Source: Anadara kagoshimensis
Taxonomy: Eukaryota; Mollusca; Bivalvia; Arcoida; Arcidae
Direction of reading: 5' to 3'
DNA: 64,000 nucleotides
NCBI GenBank assembly: GCA_021292105.1
Contig: CM037869.1
Coordinates: forward strand, 38,076,655-38,140,654
The notes beneath the pieces are model-generated. The model saw only the letters and a program-made list of their open reading frames with translations, was not told where the DNA came from and ran no database searches. Positions 10,533 through 22,180 of this stretch are shown piece after piece. The number at the start of each line of letters is the position of its first letter. Within the stretch, counting starts at the first letter, position 1. A program made the translations under genes and the position numbers.

Positions 10533-12180
10533 TATATACTTTTTTCAAAATGTGACTGAAATTATTAAGTTACCATTTCTCTTTTTGTAATTGATACAGC
10601 CAACACGCTAATTATGTAATCATATGCTCATCATTTGAATTTTTTGTTTGTTTAATTTACGAAAAGTTAAAACTGCTCTGAAATGTCTTTACAAAAAAAA
10701 AAAAAAAAAAGGATGGAAAAATTGACGGTAGAAAAAAAAGGATAATTATAAGTTAGGTATATCTTAATATAATAATGTGACTTTTAAATGATTAAGTTAA
10801 CATTTCTCTTTTCGTTATTTGTACAGCCAACACGCTAATTACCTAATCATATGCACATAGTTTTAAATTTTTTTTAATTTACAAAAAGTTAAAACTGCTC
10901 TGAAATTTCTTTACAAAAAAAGGATGGACAATCTTTAAGGTATATGTGACTTTAAAATTAAAATTACAATTTCTTTTTTCTTTGTTATTTCTGCAGCTAA
11001 CATGCTAACTACATAAACATATCAGCATCATTAAAATTTAATTTTTTTTTTAAATTTACAAAACGTTAAAACTGCAACTCATATTTCTTTAAAAAAAGTA
11101 AAAAAGTGGACAAAAAAAGTAAAAAAGTGGACAACAATAAGGTCTACATGTAACATTATATATATCATAATGTGATTTTAAAATCATTATATTACGATTT
11201 CTCTTTTTGTTATTTGTGCAGCCAACATGCAAATTACATAACAATTTGCACATAATTTTAATTTAATTTTTTTTTAATTTTACAAAAAGTTTAAAACTGC
11301 TCTGAAATTTTTTACAAAAAAAGGATGGAAAAATTGACGGTAGAAAAAAAGGATACTTAATCAAGTTAGGTATATCTTAATATACTAATGTGACTTTTAA
11401 ATGATTAAGTTAACATTTCTCTTTTCGTTATTTGTGCAGCCAACACGCTAATTACCTAATCATATACACATAGTTTTAAATTTTTTTTAATTTACAAAAA
11501 GTTAAAACTGTTCTGAAATTTCTCTACAAAAAAAGGATGGACAATCTTTAAGGTATATGTGACTTTAAAATTAAAATTACAATTTCTTTCTTTTTTTGTT
11601 ATTTCTGCAGCTAACATGCTACTTACATGAGCATATCAACATCATTAAAATTTAATTTTTTTTTTAAATTTACAAAAAGTTAAAACTGCAACTCATATTT
11701 CTTTAAAAAAAGTAAAAAAGTGGACAACAATAAGGTCTACATGTAACATTATATATCATAATGTGATTTTTAAATCATTATACATGTATTACGATTTCTC
11801 CTTTTGTTATTTGTGCAGCCAACGCGCAAATTACATAACCATTTGCACATAATTTTAATTTAATTTTTTTGTAATTTACAAAAAGTTTAAAACTGCTCTG
11901 AAATTTTTTTACAAAAAAAAGGATGGAAAAATTGATGGTAGAAAAAAAAGAATAATTATAAGTTAGGTATATCTTAATATAATAATGTGACTTTTAAATT
12001 ATTTAGTCAACATTTCTCTTTTCGTTATTTGTGCAGCCAACACGCTAATTGCGTAATCATATGCACATTATTTTAATTTAATTTTTTTAATTTACAAAAA
12101 GTTAAACTACTCTGAAATTTCTTTAAAGAAAAAAAGGGGATAAACAATTGACAATACAAAAAAAAGGATATATATAGATA
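10533..12180 (+). repeat. Satellite with ~600-bp higher-order repeat (A-B-C monomers)
   Basis: Monomers of about 170-225 bp each carry a pyrimidine tract, GTTATTTGTGCAG, CCAACACGCTAATT and ACAAAAAGTTAAAACTGC. Three types alternate: A (CCAACACGCTAATTACC, then GGACAATCTTTAAGG), B (CTGCAGCTAACATGCTA, then AAAAAAGTGGACAAC), C (CAACATGCAAATTACATAAC or CAACGCGCAAATTAC, then TTGACGGTAG). A starts near 10787, 11388 and 11987, giving a period close to 600 bp. A partial C-like unit begins the block. Other monomers are at 8790-9195 and 13540-13860. Confidence 0.85.
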
Positions 12181-12182
12181 TA

Positions 12183-13537
12183 CAGTCGAAACCACTTAAT
12201 TGCATATCGGATAATCGCATAAATCGGTTAATCGCATAGGATTTGAAATCCAAAACCATTTCTTATTTATTCTATTGAAAATTACCCGCATAATTGCATA
12301 GCCAAAAATGCCCAACTCCGGTTAATCGCATAGAAAATTTCCCGACCCGATCCCAAAACCCTAGGATTTTAAAAAAAATATCATAATTTTTCTTCAAAAT
12401 ACGATGTGCACTTGATTTCATTTCCAGGTTTTGTGACAAATCCAAGATCGTCACCGTTATCAAGGGAAAGTGTCAAATATGTTTATTATACAGACGTAGA
12501 AGAACATTTGTATTTAATGAATAAAATATGTTGTATAAATTGTGTTTACTTGTTTGTGTTTTGTATTTTTTCCTTCTTTCTGAACATATCGCGGTACTCC
12601 AGTAAAGCAGTCGCCATTTTGAATATTTTATTGGTTTGTCTCCCTTATCGGGAATTTACTAAAATGTGTATCGCCGATGACACAAAACCTAACAGAACTC
12701 ACAGGTGTTTAACTTATTTACAATGGGTCATTCCGATTAGCCATTTAGAGCTGTTTGAAGTTTTAATTGTGTAAATATTCCGATACAAACAGTAACTTCG
12801 GTGACATATGTCAGTTATAATTTTAATTGTTAAAAAAACACAGTGGTAGGTTAAGAAACTGAAACCAATGATAGTAAAAACATCGGGGATTATTCTATGA
12901 TCACAGGAGACAACACTTTGATTATTAAAATAACAATGATTGGAATAAAAACTGCAATTAAAATTAGAAAAAGTTCTAATGTTGTTAATCACGATCTTTG
13001 ATGGTGATCCGAAAAAAGAAGAAACTAACAAAAAGTTCAGTTACTTCACCAATAGACGGAATTTATTTTCATGGAATTTTCCTAAGTTTCTTATTTTACA
13101 ACTTAAAAATTATTATAACTTAATAAAATTATTAAAAAAAATATCGTTTTAATAACTTGATGTAGATGCCGTTTTATTTACACATTATCGAGCACATGTT
13201 ACACTTCTTAGTAATACTATCAAACCGGAAGTTATCAAGTTTTTGTATTCTATTCAACTCGTGGCTAAAAAACGACAACAACAAACACTTTTTAAATTAT
13301 TTTATTTTCGGGATTATCATCTTTCTTTTTGTTAAAAACAAGAAGTGTAGACATGTTACTTATTCTGAAATTATTTACAAGTACAATGTACTTTATGACA
13401 ACTGTAGATGTAGACCCCCCCAGCATGCGTCTCGAGTCCCGACATCGGATATTCTTGCTTATCGGTTAATCGCATATATCGGTTAATCGCATAGAATTTT
13501 GAATCACGGAGCCTATGCGATTAACCGGGTTCGACTG
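12183..13537. mobile_element. pogo/Tigger-like non-autonomous transposon in the satellite
   Basis: Ends CAGTCGAAACC and (opposite strand) CAGTCGAACCCGG are inverted repeats flanked by TA on both sides (12181-12182, 13538-13539). The motif CGGTTAATCGCATA recurs at least four times near the ends, plus an inverted copy, as expected for subterminal binding repeats. CAGTCGAACC ends with TA duplication are typical of pogo/Tigger elements. No transposase is seen; the longest frames (about 105-122 codons) have no motif I recognise. It interrupts a type-A satellite monomer tract. Confidence 0.85.
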
Positions 13538-13539
13538 TA

Positions 13540-13860
13540 TATACCGGTATATATAAATATTATAGCATGAATTTTAAATAAAAAAATAGTATTTTTTTTT
13601 TGTTATTTGTGCAGCCACATGCAAATTACATAACCATTTGCACATCATTTTACATGTACTTTTGTTTATTTTTAAATTTACAAATATATGTATCTCATAG
13701 CATGTTTTTAAATCACAAAGTTACAACTTCTGTTGTTGTTGTTTGTGCAGACGGCACACTAATTGCATGAACACATGCATATCATTTCGCTTTTTTTTTC
13801 AATATACAAAAAATTATGAAGAAATTTTTTGCACCACAAAATCATGCATGGAACAGTTGT
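13540..13860 (+). repeat. Satellite, right part
   Basis: Two further monomers continue the array after the pogo-like insertion: GTTATTTGTGCAGCCACATG near 13597 and GTTTGTGCAGACGGCACAC near 13740. They are the most diverged units, as is usual at array edges. Confidence 0.75.
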
Positions 13861-13899
13861 CATATAAGGTTATATCTTAGTATAAATAACCCCATGCAC

Positions 13900-14575
13900 A
13901 CCATTTAAATAAATTTCCATAAATAAAAAAAACTGAATTTTATTTTCTATTTTCATTTTATTTTATTTTTTTCAAAATCATGCATGATGCACTTTGTTCA
14001 AGGTTACAACATCTATGCACTGACGAATTGACTAACTGCTGCGGGATTCAAATTTCTAAGCTTTCACTCTCATTTTTGCATCATGTGATCGTAATTTAAA
14101 TGCGCAATATTGATTACTGGTATTTCCGTGGTATTGTGATTTGATATTGAACATTCCGCCGCTGTTGCAATGCATTTCAATAGCATCCTTTATCAAGATT
14201 AGAAATTATATTATGGTGAAAAAAGAAAGAAAACTTTGAAAGGGTTTCTCAGACTTGCTGTATTGACTTGATGCTATTTATATCTATCTTAAGGATGTTC
14301 TTTTGTGAGTTAGTGAACTAGAGATATTTTTCTGGAATAATTGATAAGGAAGTTTTGAGCTTTTGAGCTGCTTACATAAATGTTGCATTCATAATGAATT
14401 TCAATTATATTGAGGCATTACCAGCTATAAGGAAGTTGTCATATTTATACCAATGCCATGATTGTTTAGTGAAGGTTTTTTTCATACCAACTGTTCTTGT
14501 TTATTAAATTAATTATTATTTTATTATTAATTTTGTTCAAGGTCATATATAGTCATATTATCTCTTTTATTCATA
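13900..14575. other. AT-rich, no feature seen
   Basis: Unique-looking AT-rich DNA with no gene or clear repeat. Confidence 0.4.
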
Positions 14576-14581
14576 CATCTT

Positions 14582-14671
14582 CACCTTTAACTGGTGACGT
14601 GTCAATATAAGTGAAATATTCTTAATTGGGACATTAAACACCATTACTCAACTCAACTCAACTCTTTTATT
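14582..14671 (+). mobile_element. SINE family A, 3' tail only
   Basis: Matches only the tail (GTCAATATAAGTGAAATATT, GGGACATTAAACACCATTAC) and the CAACT simple-repeat end. Strongly 5'-truncated. Confidence 0.75.
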
Positions 14672-14785
14672 CATACCCAGATTTTAAGGTGGCCCATGCT
14701 AATTTAAGTCCTTGTGAATATATCCAAGTTGTAATTTGCGATAAAATTTATACATACTTAAAATAAAGCTTTCACAGTAATAGAT

Positions 14786-15350
14786 AGTCTGCTAATTGTA
14801 ATGCCTCCAAACTTTGTATAGGCATTAAACAGTTACAGATGTTGCTGGATAAATGGAAGAATTCTAAATGGGTGGACATGGCCGAGTGGTACCATCACTG
14901 GCTTCCGAAATCAAGGGTCATGGGTTCAAACTTAAACTTCACTCAGGACTTGGAAATTTTCTGAGATGATTTTCATCTCCTGCCCATACTAAAGCTGTAA
15001 ATAGCTCATTACCAGAAAAGTCTTTCAGATGAGACTCAAAACTGAGGTCCCGTGTCTCAGTGCACACTAAATACACCTCTGTAGAGTTCGAAAAAGAGTA
15101 GGCCACCTGTGGCCGCTACAGAGGACGCTTACAACTAGAAGTGAATGAAACAGACTGAGCAAGAAGATAAGATAAGATAAATGTTTAGAAATTATTGCTG
15201 TATCTAGAAGTTGGTGCAAAAAGTTCTATTTACTATACAGTTAAACCTTATTACCACTGCTGATTGTAATAAATCACGACTTTGTTCAGGCATTAAACAG
15301 TAACGGATGTAATTCACAGGGCTGAAGAACTGGAAACTCTCTAAACATTG
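14786..15350 (+). repeat. Two diverged copies of an ~85-bp segment around a SINE
   Basis: 14786-14868 and 15255-15350 share CTGCT.ATTGTAAT, GGCATTAAACAGT and the following sequence. The SINE at 14871 lies between them. Confidence 0.5.
14871..15180 (+). mobile_element. SINE family C, tRNA-Leu/Ser-like head
   Basis: The head GGACATGGCCGAGTGGTACC with a box B-like GGGTTCAAACT is followed by a body not shared with families A or B (ACTGAGGTCCCGTGTCTCAG, GGCCACCTGTGGCCGCTACA) and a GATAA repeat tail. It is the only full copy here. No clear target duplication was found. Confidence 0.65.
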
Positions 15351-15696
15351 AGAAACAATCACCATATTTATCTATAAATCAGCTGACAGTTTTATTTAAT
15401 GTACAACAAATACTAGTTTTTTTGTCCTTCAATACATTTGCCACCTTGCTTATCACCACAGTATCTTAGAGTCCCAAAATCTGTTTCTTCTATGTTTTTC
15501 TTTTTAAGTCTCTCTGGATTTTATTGTGAAATCTTTAGTTTCTCTGGATCTTATCACACCCCTGTATAATGCCAGAGTTAGACTGAACAAATGATGGTGA
15601 TAAATTCAGGTTTCACTGTACTATCACTAAACCCCTTTATAATGTCAAAATTCGACTGAAATAAAAGTGGAGATGAATTGAAGTTTTACTGTATAG
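15236..15696 (+). mobile_element. pogo-like MITE family P, nested or duplicated remnant
   Basis: A left-end-like ACAGTTAAACCTTATTACCA lies at 15236. The body GCCACCTTGCTTATCACCAC to GATAAATTCAGGTTTCACTG spans about 15435-15620. A second right end (AATGTCAAAATTCGACTG to GAAGTTTTACTGTA) follows at once, to 15696. The intact relative is at 36395-36582. The double right end suggests a partial tandem duplication or one copy landing beside another. Confidence 0.65.
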
Positions 15697-16420
15697 AGTT
15701 TACAGAACTAGTGGTCTCAAAATTCATTTCTTAATTTGTAATTAAAATCTTTATTATAAAAAAAATTAATATGAGAACAAAACAAATTGTCATGTCAGTT
15801 TTGTTGTTCCTAAATTTAACCTCCATGTCAATATCAAAGGGACACAACTTGTACCTTACTAATGATTTAAAGATGTTCACTACCCTGACATTCACTGCAC
15901 CTTGAATTTTTAAACACCAAGGAAATATCTTAGTTAAGTATGAAAGGAGTGTGAAACTATGACTAGACCCTGGTTTCATAATCATTAGTTAACATAACTG
16001 CAAATTTGAAATCTAAATATAATTTTGTTAGTTGTTAAGAAATTCAGGAATTTATGGTGTCATTTTGAAGATGATGTCTGACTTAAAAAAATTCACTTAG
16101 TTCATCAGAGATTGCCAAAAAAAATTAAGTGAAGGAAAATTTTTGCTAAGGAATGATTCTGAAACTTTGACAAAGTTAGATATAAAAATTTAAATATATT
16201 TTAAAATATTTTAAGCTTTTTATTAAAATTTTATTTTTTTTATATATTCATGTAGAGGTAATAAGATATTTTATTCACTGTTTATTATAGAATTAGTGGA
16301 ATTGTTGAGGCCCCTCAAATAGTACTACTGCCACACCACTGGACATTTACCCAGTGCACATCCTAAGTCTGGAATTTTGTATAATCAGTGGTAGTCAAAT
16401 AATACTTTTGTGTATTGTCT
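15697..16420. other. AT-rich, no feature seen
   Basis: No gene or repeat supported. Short frames only. Confidence 0.4.
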
Positions 16421-16424
16421 TGGG

Positions 16425-16660
16425 TTTGCGTTTTGGCAGTAAACTAAGGAAGGCCCACAAAGAAAAACATAGAGGAAATGGATTTTAGGAATTGAAAATG
16501 GTGTAGCGATAAGTTGGGTGGCAATGTTATTGTCAGAAACATTAAAACTAGGATTAAAACTGGTCATATCATTACATAGAAAAAAAGGATTTCTGGTACT
16601 ACAGAATAGTGTGGCAATAGGCAATGTTGCAAAGTTATTGAGATGCATTAAATAAAAAAA
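16425..16660 (-). mobile_element. pogo-like MITE family P, two decayed inverted pieces
   Basis: On the minus strand, 16425-16545 and 16560-16660 both resemble the 5' half of the 36395 copy (GCCACC.TGCTTATCGCCAC, then AATCCATTT.GTTTATG). They lie in tandem. The open minus-strand frame here comes from the repeat and is not a gene. Confidence 0.55.
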
Positions 16661-16799
16661 CAAACATACTTATTCATGTCCGAATCACAATCTTAAATAG
16701 GTTTACTGTACATTTTTAATGCTGGTCATATTATTACAGAATAAAATCTTCACAAAATTAAATTGTTGAAAATATCATTATGCTAAAGCTTAGTGTTTT

Positions 16800-17125
16800 A
16801 ACCTGAAAAGTATATTCTTTCTAAATTTTGATATTTTTCTCAAAAATTAAAAAAAAATTGTAAGAAAATAGTATTTCAAGAAAAACAACTTTGCTGGATA
16901 CATTTTAAATCATTAAGTTAAAATATCAATTTCAAATACTTATTTCAATAGCTGCATGTTTTTTTTAAACTGGAAAAGTATTATCTTTCTACATTTTGAT
17001 ATTTTTCCCCAAAGTTTAAAAAAGATTCCAAGAATATAGTATTTGAAGAAAAACAACTTTGCTTGTATTTTAGATCATTAGGTTAAAATATCAATTTCAA
17101 ATCCTTATTTCAATTCTTTGTATGC
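16800..17125 (+). repeat. Two-copy tandem duplication, ~165 bp
   Basis: CTGGAAAAGTAT.TTCTTTCTA, AAGAAAAACAACTTTGCT and TTAAAATATCAATTTCAAAT occur once in each half (about 16800-16955 and 16966-17125). Confidence 0.75.
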
Positions 17126-17129
17126 AATT

Positions 17130-17985
17130 TGACAATTATATGATAATTATAATATTATATAAATCTATGGCAAATATGAATTTTGTGTAGTTATTAATGT
17201 ATAGCAGTGTATAATTTAAGTATAGGTTTGCTGTTTAAATAATTAGTTTCATCTCTCTTCCCATAATTTAAAAATTAATTTAAACTTTAAAATTTTAATA
17301 ATTAAAATCAAGATTTTAAAATCCTAAACTGATCCCCCTTAAGGAAAAAGCTTGAAAGACCAATCAGAATGTATAATCTATATTTAGAACTTGACGTTGT
17401 GTCTAGGCTAACATTTTACAAGCTTCTGTCTGCATTAGATGTTGATGAATGTAGTCTGTGTCCACAATAGACTTAGACAGTGTGACTTCTACCGGTCAGT
17501 TGTTTTTTAGTATTTGTACAACCATATGGACCATAATTAAGAAGAAACTGGACATAATGTGTATATTTTAGCATTTGGAAGTCAGTTATGGAGAGGTAGG
17601 CTGATTATTATCACTGTCTGTGTTTACTATCACTTTAGAATTCGACCTAGTTTCCCTCTGTCCATGTGTGTCCACTCTTAGGGTCATTTCAGGTCACTCA
17701 CATAGATAAGGTGTGTAAAGTCATAAAGCTGACCATAATAGCTGTTTTAGCCCTTTAAGCTATCCAAATATTTTTAAAAGAATTTATTATTTAAAGATTT
17801 AAAATGGCTTCCGCCTTTAAATAAAGATGTTTGAGATGAAATGAATTACAAAAGATAAAGATTCAGACACTAGATTGGAGATAGGTTTTCAGAAAAGGAA
17901 AGTCAAGTTGATTTAAAAGTAAAAAAAGGTAGTTTTTAAATGTTGATGACACTTTGCTTTTTAATCATGTAAACCACAGGTAGAC
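17130..17985. other. Unique-looking DNA upstream of the candidate promoter
   Basis: No repeat and no gene recognised. AT-rich at first, becoming more mixed after about 17390. Confidence 0.4.
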
Positions 17986-17989
17986 TGGA

Positions 17990-18321
17990 TCACGTGACTG
18001 CCTTGTTATTATACATGCGCACCAGTCTTATGACCCAGCTACTGTTCTTTGGATGGCAATCCAAACACGCGTTTATACAACTTTGCATTCAGCTGCTAAG
18101 GCTGTCGTGTTGTGTCTCAAGACTTGAACGAGGACAACGAGAGTGATCACTGATCACTCGAGATACTAGTAGTGAGACGGAACGAGACATCCTTCGTTTT
18201 TTAACTGTGAATTTACAGAAATTGGCTTTTGTCTTTTTTAAAAGTGAAAACTTGTGTTGATGTAAAACTTTCATTTATATTATTTATCTTGGAAAAATAT
18301 CTTCCCCAAAGGATGTAGTGC
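17990..18321 (+). promoter_or_regulatory. Candidate promoter / untranslated first exon
   Basis: This stretch is more GC- and CpG-rich than its surroundings and is not repetitive. It has the palindromic E-box TCACGTGA (17990-17997), a perfect 9-bp inverted repeat with 1-base loop, GAGTGATCACTGATCACTC (18141-18159), and a consensus splice donor GTAAGT at 18322 after GGATGTAGTGC. There is no useful open frame, so any exon would be untranslated. Nothing else proves transcription; splice-donor matches are common by chance. Confidence 0.25.
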
Positions 18322-18709
18322 GTAAGTATTAATATATGTAATCTTATGTAACAAGATTTAAATTAGCGTTGTCGTCGCGGTACAGATTTGGAATTCCGTT
18401 GGTGTGGACATTGTAGGTTTTCTTTGACACATAAATTCTAATGTCTCCATTATATTTTGTTATGATTTTCTTAATTAGCGGGAGTTAACAGGTCCCTTTT
18501 ACTCGTCTGTATATATATATAATAGACATTTGTTCTTATACTACTTTCTTTTCATTTAAATATCGCCATATTGTTCTACAAAAGTGCGCTTTTTAAACGT
18601 TTAACATACATGGATATTCATTTGTCTGTTCTAAATGAAAAGTTCAAGTTTACTGGGTTTAAATGTTTTGTTATTATTCAGTGTCTTTTAAAATTGATTT
18701 AAATATTTT

Positions 18710-18850
18710 AAAATTGTCTTGTTTAGGTCAGGGTTAGTTTAAAAAATAGATTCATGAAAACGTGTGTATTGGAAACTCTTTAGAATTGTCTTATTTTAGT
18801 GGGTGTTAGTTTAAAAAATAGATTCACGCAAAGGTGTAAATTGGAAGGTG
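18710..18850 (+). repeat. Two-copy tandem duplication, ~77 bp
   Basis: AGTTTAAAAAATAGATTCA occurs twice, each time after AATTGTCTT and before a TTGGAA end. Confidence 0.75.
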
Positions 18851-18955
18851 TTATTGTATTGATGACTTGCTGTTGCTGTTATATTTTAATTTTAATTCCT
18901 GAAAACAATGAAGAAAAAATTTACTCTTAAAAGGGGTGATTTAAAAAATAGATAG

Positions 18956-19003
18956 ATAAATAAATAAATACCGGTAAATAAATAAATAAATAAATAAATA
19001 AAT
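18956..19003 (+). repeat. (AAAT)n microsatellite
   Basis: TAAATAAATAAAT repeats interrupted once by ACCGGT. Confidence 0.95.
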
Positions 19004-19249
19004 CATTCATGTATAAGGTATGGTAGTAGAATTCTCCTTCTGAATTGAGTCTGGATTTAGTTCACACCTGTTATGCAGTTGGTGTCATTAAATGATATGT
19101 CGGAAGATGTGTATCCATGGTAACCGTTTTAAAAGCCTGTAACAATTGGCTCATTTTAATTTTAAATTAACACCTGAAACTTTTAAATCAAATTGAATTT
19201 TACATCGGCAGTGATCATACATAATGTATTATTACATAACGCCACCAGC

Positions 19250-19460
19250 TTGTTGAGTTTGATTGTATCATTGATTGGAAACACTCGGAGCAGGAAGGAC
19301 TGACTGATAGTTTGTGATTTAAAATTTTGAGGGAAAAAAATTGCATCTCACTTTTTTAATGACTGTGTGCATTAGTTTTGAACATTTTCAGCAGGGAAGA
19401 CCGACTTTGAAATTTTTTGTGATTTAAAATTTCCAGAGAATAAAAATGGTTCATCCCACT
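19250..19460 (+). repeat. Diverged two-copy duplication
   Basis: GAGCAGGAAGGACTGACT and CAGCAGGGAAGACCGACT each precede TTTGTGATTTAAAATTT. Spacing is about 115 bp. Confidence 0.55.
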
Positions 19461-19589
19461 ATTTGTTTATTGGTAAACATTTTTCTGTACTTAAAGAAAA
19501 ATGCATGTAGTTGAAATTCCATAAGTTTTAGGGAAAAAATGGAATTTCACTTTTTTGAAATTTCATAAAATTCATGTTGAAAATGATTT

Positions 19590-19620
19590 TTTTGGAAGGG
19601 GGGGGGGGGGGGGTGGGGTT
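19590..19620 (+). repeat. Poly-G tract
   Basis: A run of about 17-18 G followed by TGGGG. Confidence 0.95.
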
Positions 19621-20087
19621 CAATTTTAAATTGATGAAAAATTTAGTTTTTACATATGGTCTTTAAAGAGGGAAAGTTAGATTTCAGTTTTATTAAATTT
19701 TAAAAGTTCATTTTGGAAAAAAAAAATTAAGGTTAAAAAACTTTTAAAAAAAACTTGTGGACATCATGAAAAATGACATGTTTTGCTGTTTACACAATCT
19801 TTAAATTTGCTTGGTTGATATATTAATGTACACAATTCCCACGATGATTCACTAGACTTTATACATTACAATTTATGAAACCTTGTGAAACACTTGACAT
19901 TTTTAAATTATCTTGTCAGGCTTGCTGTGTATGTGATCATTTTAGAATGACAACTAAGTGTTGTACTGTAAGAGTTCGTTTTTAAATAGGAAGAAAAAAT
20001 TTTGTTAAAAATAAACCTATTTTAAACAATTTTTTTCAATAGTTGTAATAAATATTTTAATAAGATCACTAATGAGAATCCTTAATT
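19621..20087. other. AT-rich, no feature seen
   Basis: No gene or repeat beyond A-runs. Confidence 0.4.
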
Positions 20088-20090
20088 CAT

Positions 20091-20161
20091 CTCATCTATA
20101 GCTGGTGACATCTCAATATAAGTGAAATATTTTTAATTTGTACTAAAACCCCCATTCAATC
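20091..20161 (+). mobile_element. SINE family A, 3' tail only
   Basis: CTATAGCTGGTGACATCTCA, ATATAAGTGAAATATTTTTA and a CATTCAATCAAA end match the family tail. Strongly 5'-truncated. Confidence 0.75.
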
Positions 20162-20164
20162 AAA

Positions 20165-20820
20165 TTTAAAGGTGACACCACCACTTGAAAGATTTTTCCC
20201 ATTATTAAACTGAATAATGTTACATGTCTGGTTTGATTGGAGTTGTGCATCTATTTTATTAAAGTGATCTAGTCTAATCTGGTCCATTATTCTGGTGACA
20301 AATACTTAAATGTTTTGTGAATATTAACAATTGTTTATTGGTTGGTTGAAAGTGCTAATAGCATCATCAATTGTGCAAAGGGATGGGGGAGAGGGGGGGG
20401 GGGGGCATGTTGACTTAAAGCCTGGCCTGGCATGTGACCCAACAAGTGATCTTATATACCAGTATGCATTATCTTCGCATTCTTACCATGTACACTGTCT
20501 GCCGTCAATGATTTTGGGTGCAGCTGCACTGAGAAAATTTTCATTAACATTCATTCAGTATAACCACACGAAACAATCATTAAAACCAACGTTGTCAAAA
20601 TCCTGATACCACTAGTCTTTTTTTCTGTAGCAATTAGAATCTGTGTTGTATATAAGAATTAGACCTATTGATTTTGCCGTTTTCTTCTGCATCAGCCGTC
20701 TTATAACAGAGAATATGGAAATCTAAGAATAATTTTCTTTCTATGTTTTTTCGTATTATATATATGTTAGAATCAATATTTATAAGCTGCCTGGCATGTC
20801 GTATATTTCGTCTCGACATA
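20165..20820. other. No gene recognised; one G-run
   Basis: A 13-14-base, G-only stretch lies near 20393-20405. A 91-codon frame (20331-20606) crosses it and has no recognisable motif. Confidence 0.4.
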
Positions 20821-20827
20821 CTTACCT

Positions 20828-20945
20828 TTTTGGATCGGTAATATTATGCGGCACTTGATGCCGCCATGGCGTAGGTGGGTACCTTTTTGGATCAGGAATA
20901 TTAAGCGCTACTTGATGCCGCCATAATGTAGGTGGGTGGGTATTG
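20828..20945. repeat. Two-copy duplication, ~63 bp
   Basis: CTTGATGCCGCCAT and TAGGTGGGTACCTTTTTGGA occur twice. On the minus strand the sequence AAAAAGGTAAGT at about 20819-20830 is a consensus donor, but no matching upstream acceptor exists, so no exon is called. Confidence 0.7.
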
Positions 20946-21180
20946 ATTATAAAGGAATATTTTGGGTGTGATGGAATTTTTAGTAAAATATAAATAATTG
21001 AATTGATAACGCATGCATGGTTAAATATTTTTGGAGATAACTTTTCCCTAGGAGTGTCATTTTGGTAAATATTCACATTTTCAATGGTTTTGTTTTGTAA
21101 AACTTTGAGAACGAGGGACTTTATATGAGCTATCAATGCCACTTTAGACTAGGCATAAGAATTAGGGTAGGGTTAAAGTT

Positions 21181-21250
21181 AAAGTCTGTCCCGAGCCATT
21201 AGGCCCATCAGGCCGGAGCTTATCCCGGTTTCGGTGGCGTTAAGGGTAGG
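21181..21250 (+). repeat. GC-rich patch, likely repeat fragment
   Basis: CCCGAGCCATTAGGCCCATC followed by AGGCCGGAGCTTATCCCGG stands out by composition. I recall similar text in dispersed bivalve repeats, but cannot name the family. AGGGTAGGGTTAAAG and AAGGGTAGGGTGG flank it. Confidence 0.35.
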
Positions 21251-22178
21251 GTGGTTCGCTGTAAATAAAATACATGAGTTTCTAATGACAGAAATAATAG
21301 AATAATACAAATCGGCATCGGAATTCGGAAAGGCAGAAAGAATGACGAGTAGTATTTTTAACAGCAAGGATAATGTGTTTTCCCCGGTAAAGACATCTGA
21401 TGAGGTTATGTAACCACGGTGATCTGGTAATAATTATTTCTTTGTCTGTAAAAGTTTTAGAGAGGCATTTAAATAGTTATTTTCCCACAAAAAGTCTACA
21501 TGTGGCATATATATATAGATATGATGTGATTCACTCCTACATACAAGCATAGTAACTAAGATTGACAAAATAATGGCAGCGTATTTGATAGTTGATGTGG
21601 AGGCTTTTACCTTTCCGTTTTTGTACAGCGTTCACTATCGTGAACGCGTGTACATTGCTATCACTTTCTTCCAAGATATCGAGCTTCTTTGCTATGAAAT
21701 TATAAGATATGAGTACACCTGAAAATAGTGGGCCTGGTAAATGAGCGTGAAAGAAGTATATCTGTTTTATCGTGAGATATGTATTCTGAGACGGGTAATG
21801 CATTTGGTTACATATGCACATTTGAATAAATTTCAGAATACATATCGGAATCTGGTAAAATATTGCGACGGGATGCATCTAATAATTTCTGCAATTTGGC
21901 GAACTGATCTCATGTTTACAATAAAAAGTAGTTCGAGAAGTTGGCGTCCTACGATGTAAAATCATAACTTTTTATGAAATGAACAGCAACGGCAGGTTGT
22001 TTAAATAATTCTTCGTGAAACCTACGGAAATTTAAATTTATTTTGAAGGTTATGATAACGTATTTTGATGTTGAGGAAATTGTGTCATATTTTAAAACTG
22101 TTTATCGATTAGATTTTACTTTCGTGAAAGGGAGATAATTCGTACAATGTTGTGTACAAATTTTAAATACAGTCTTTT
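21251..22178. other. Unique-looking DNA, no gene recognised
   Basis: More mixed in composition than elsewhere, with overlapping short frames (up to 113 codons on the minus strand at 21537-21878) that have no motif I recognise and no splice context. Confidence 0.4.
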
Positions 22179-22180
22179 TA

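Noticed and set aside
10533-12180. CRISPR-like or gene-family reading of the regularly spaced units
   Set aside because: Units are contiguous AT-rich satellite monomers of 170-225 bp, not short repeats with unique spacers, and the genome is eukaryotic.
20822-21142. Minus-strand frame ending at a GTAAGT donor
   Set aside because: No acceptor was found in the stretch upstream, and the C-terminal part is a 63-bp duplication.
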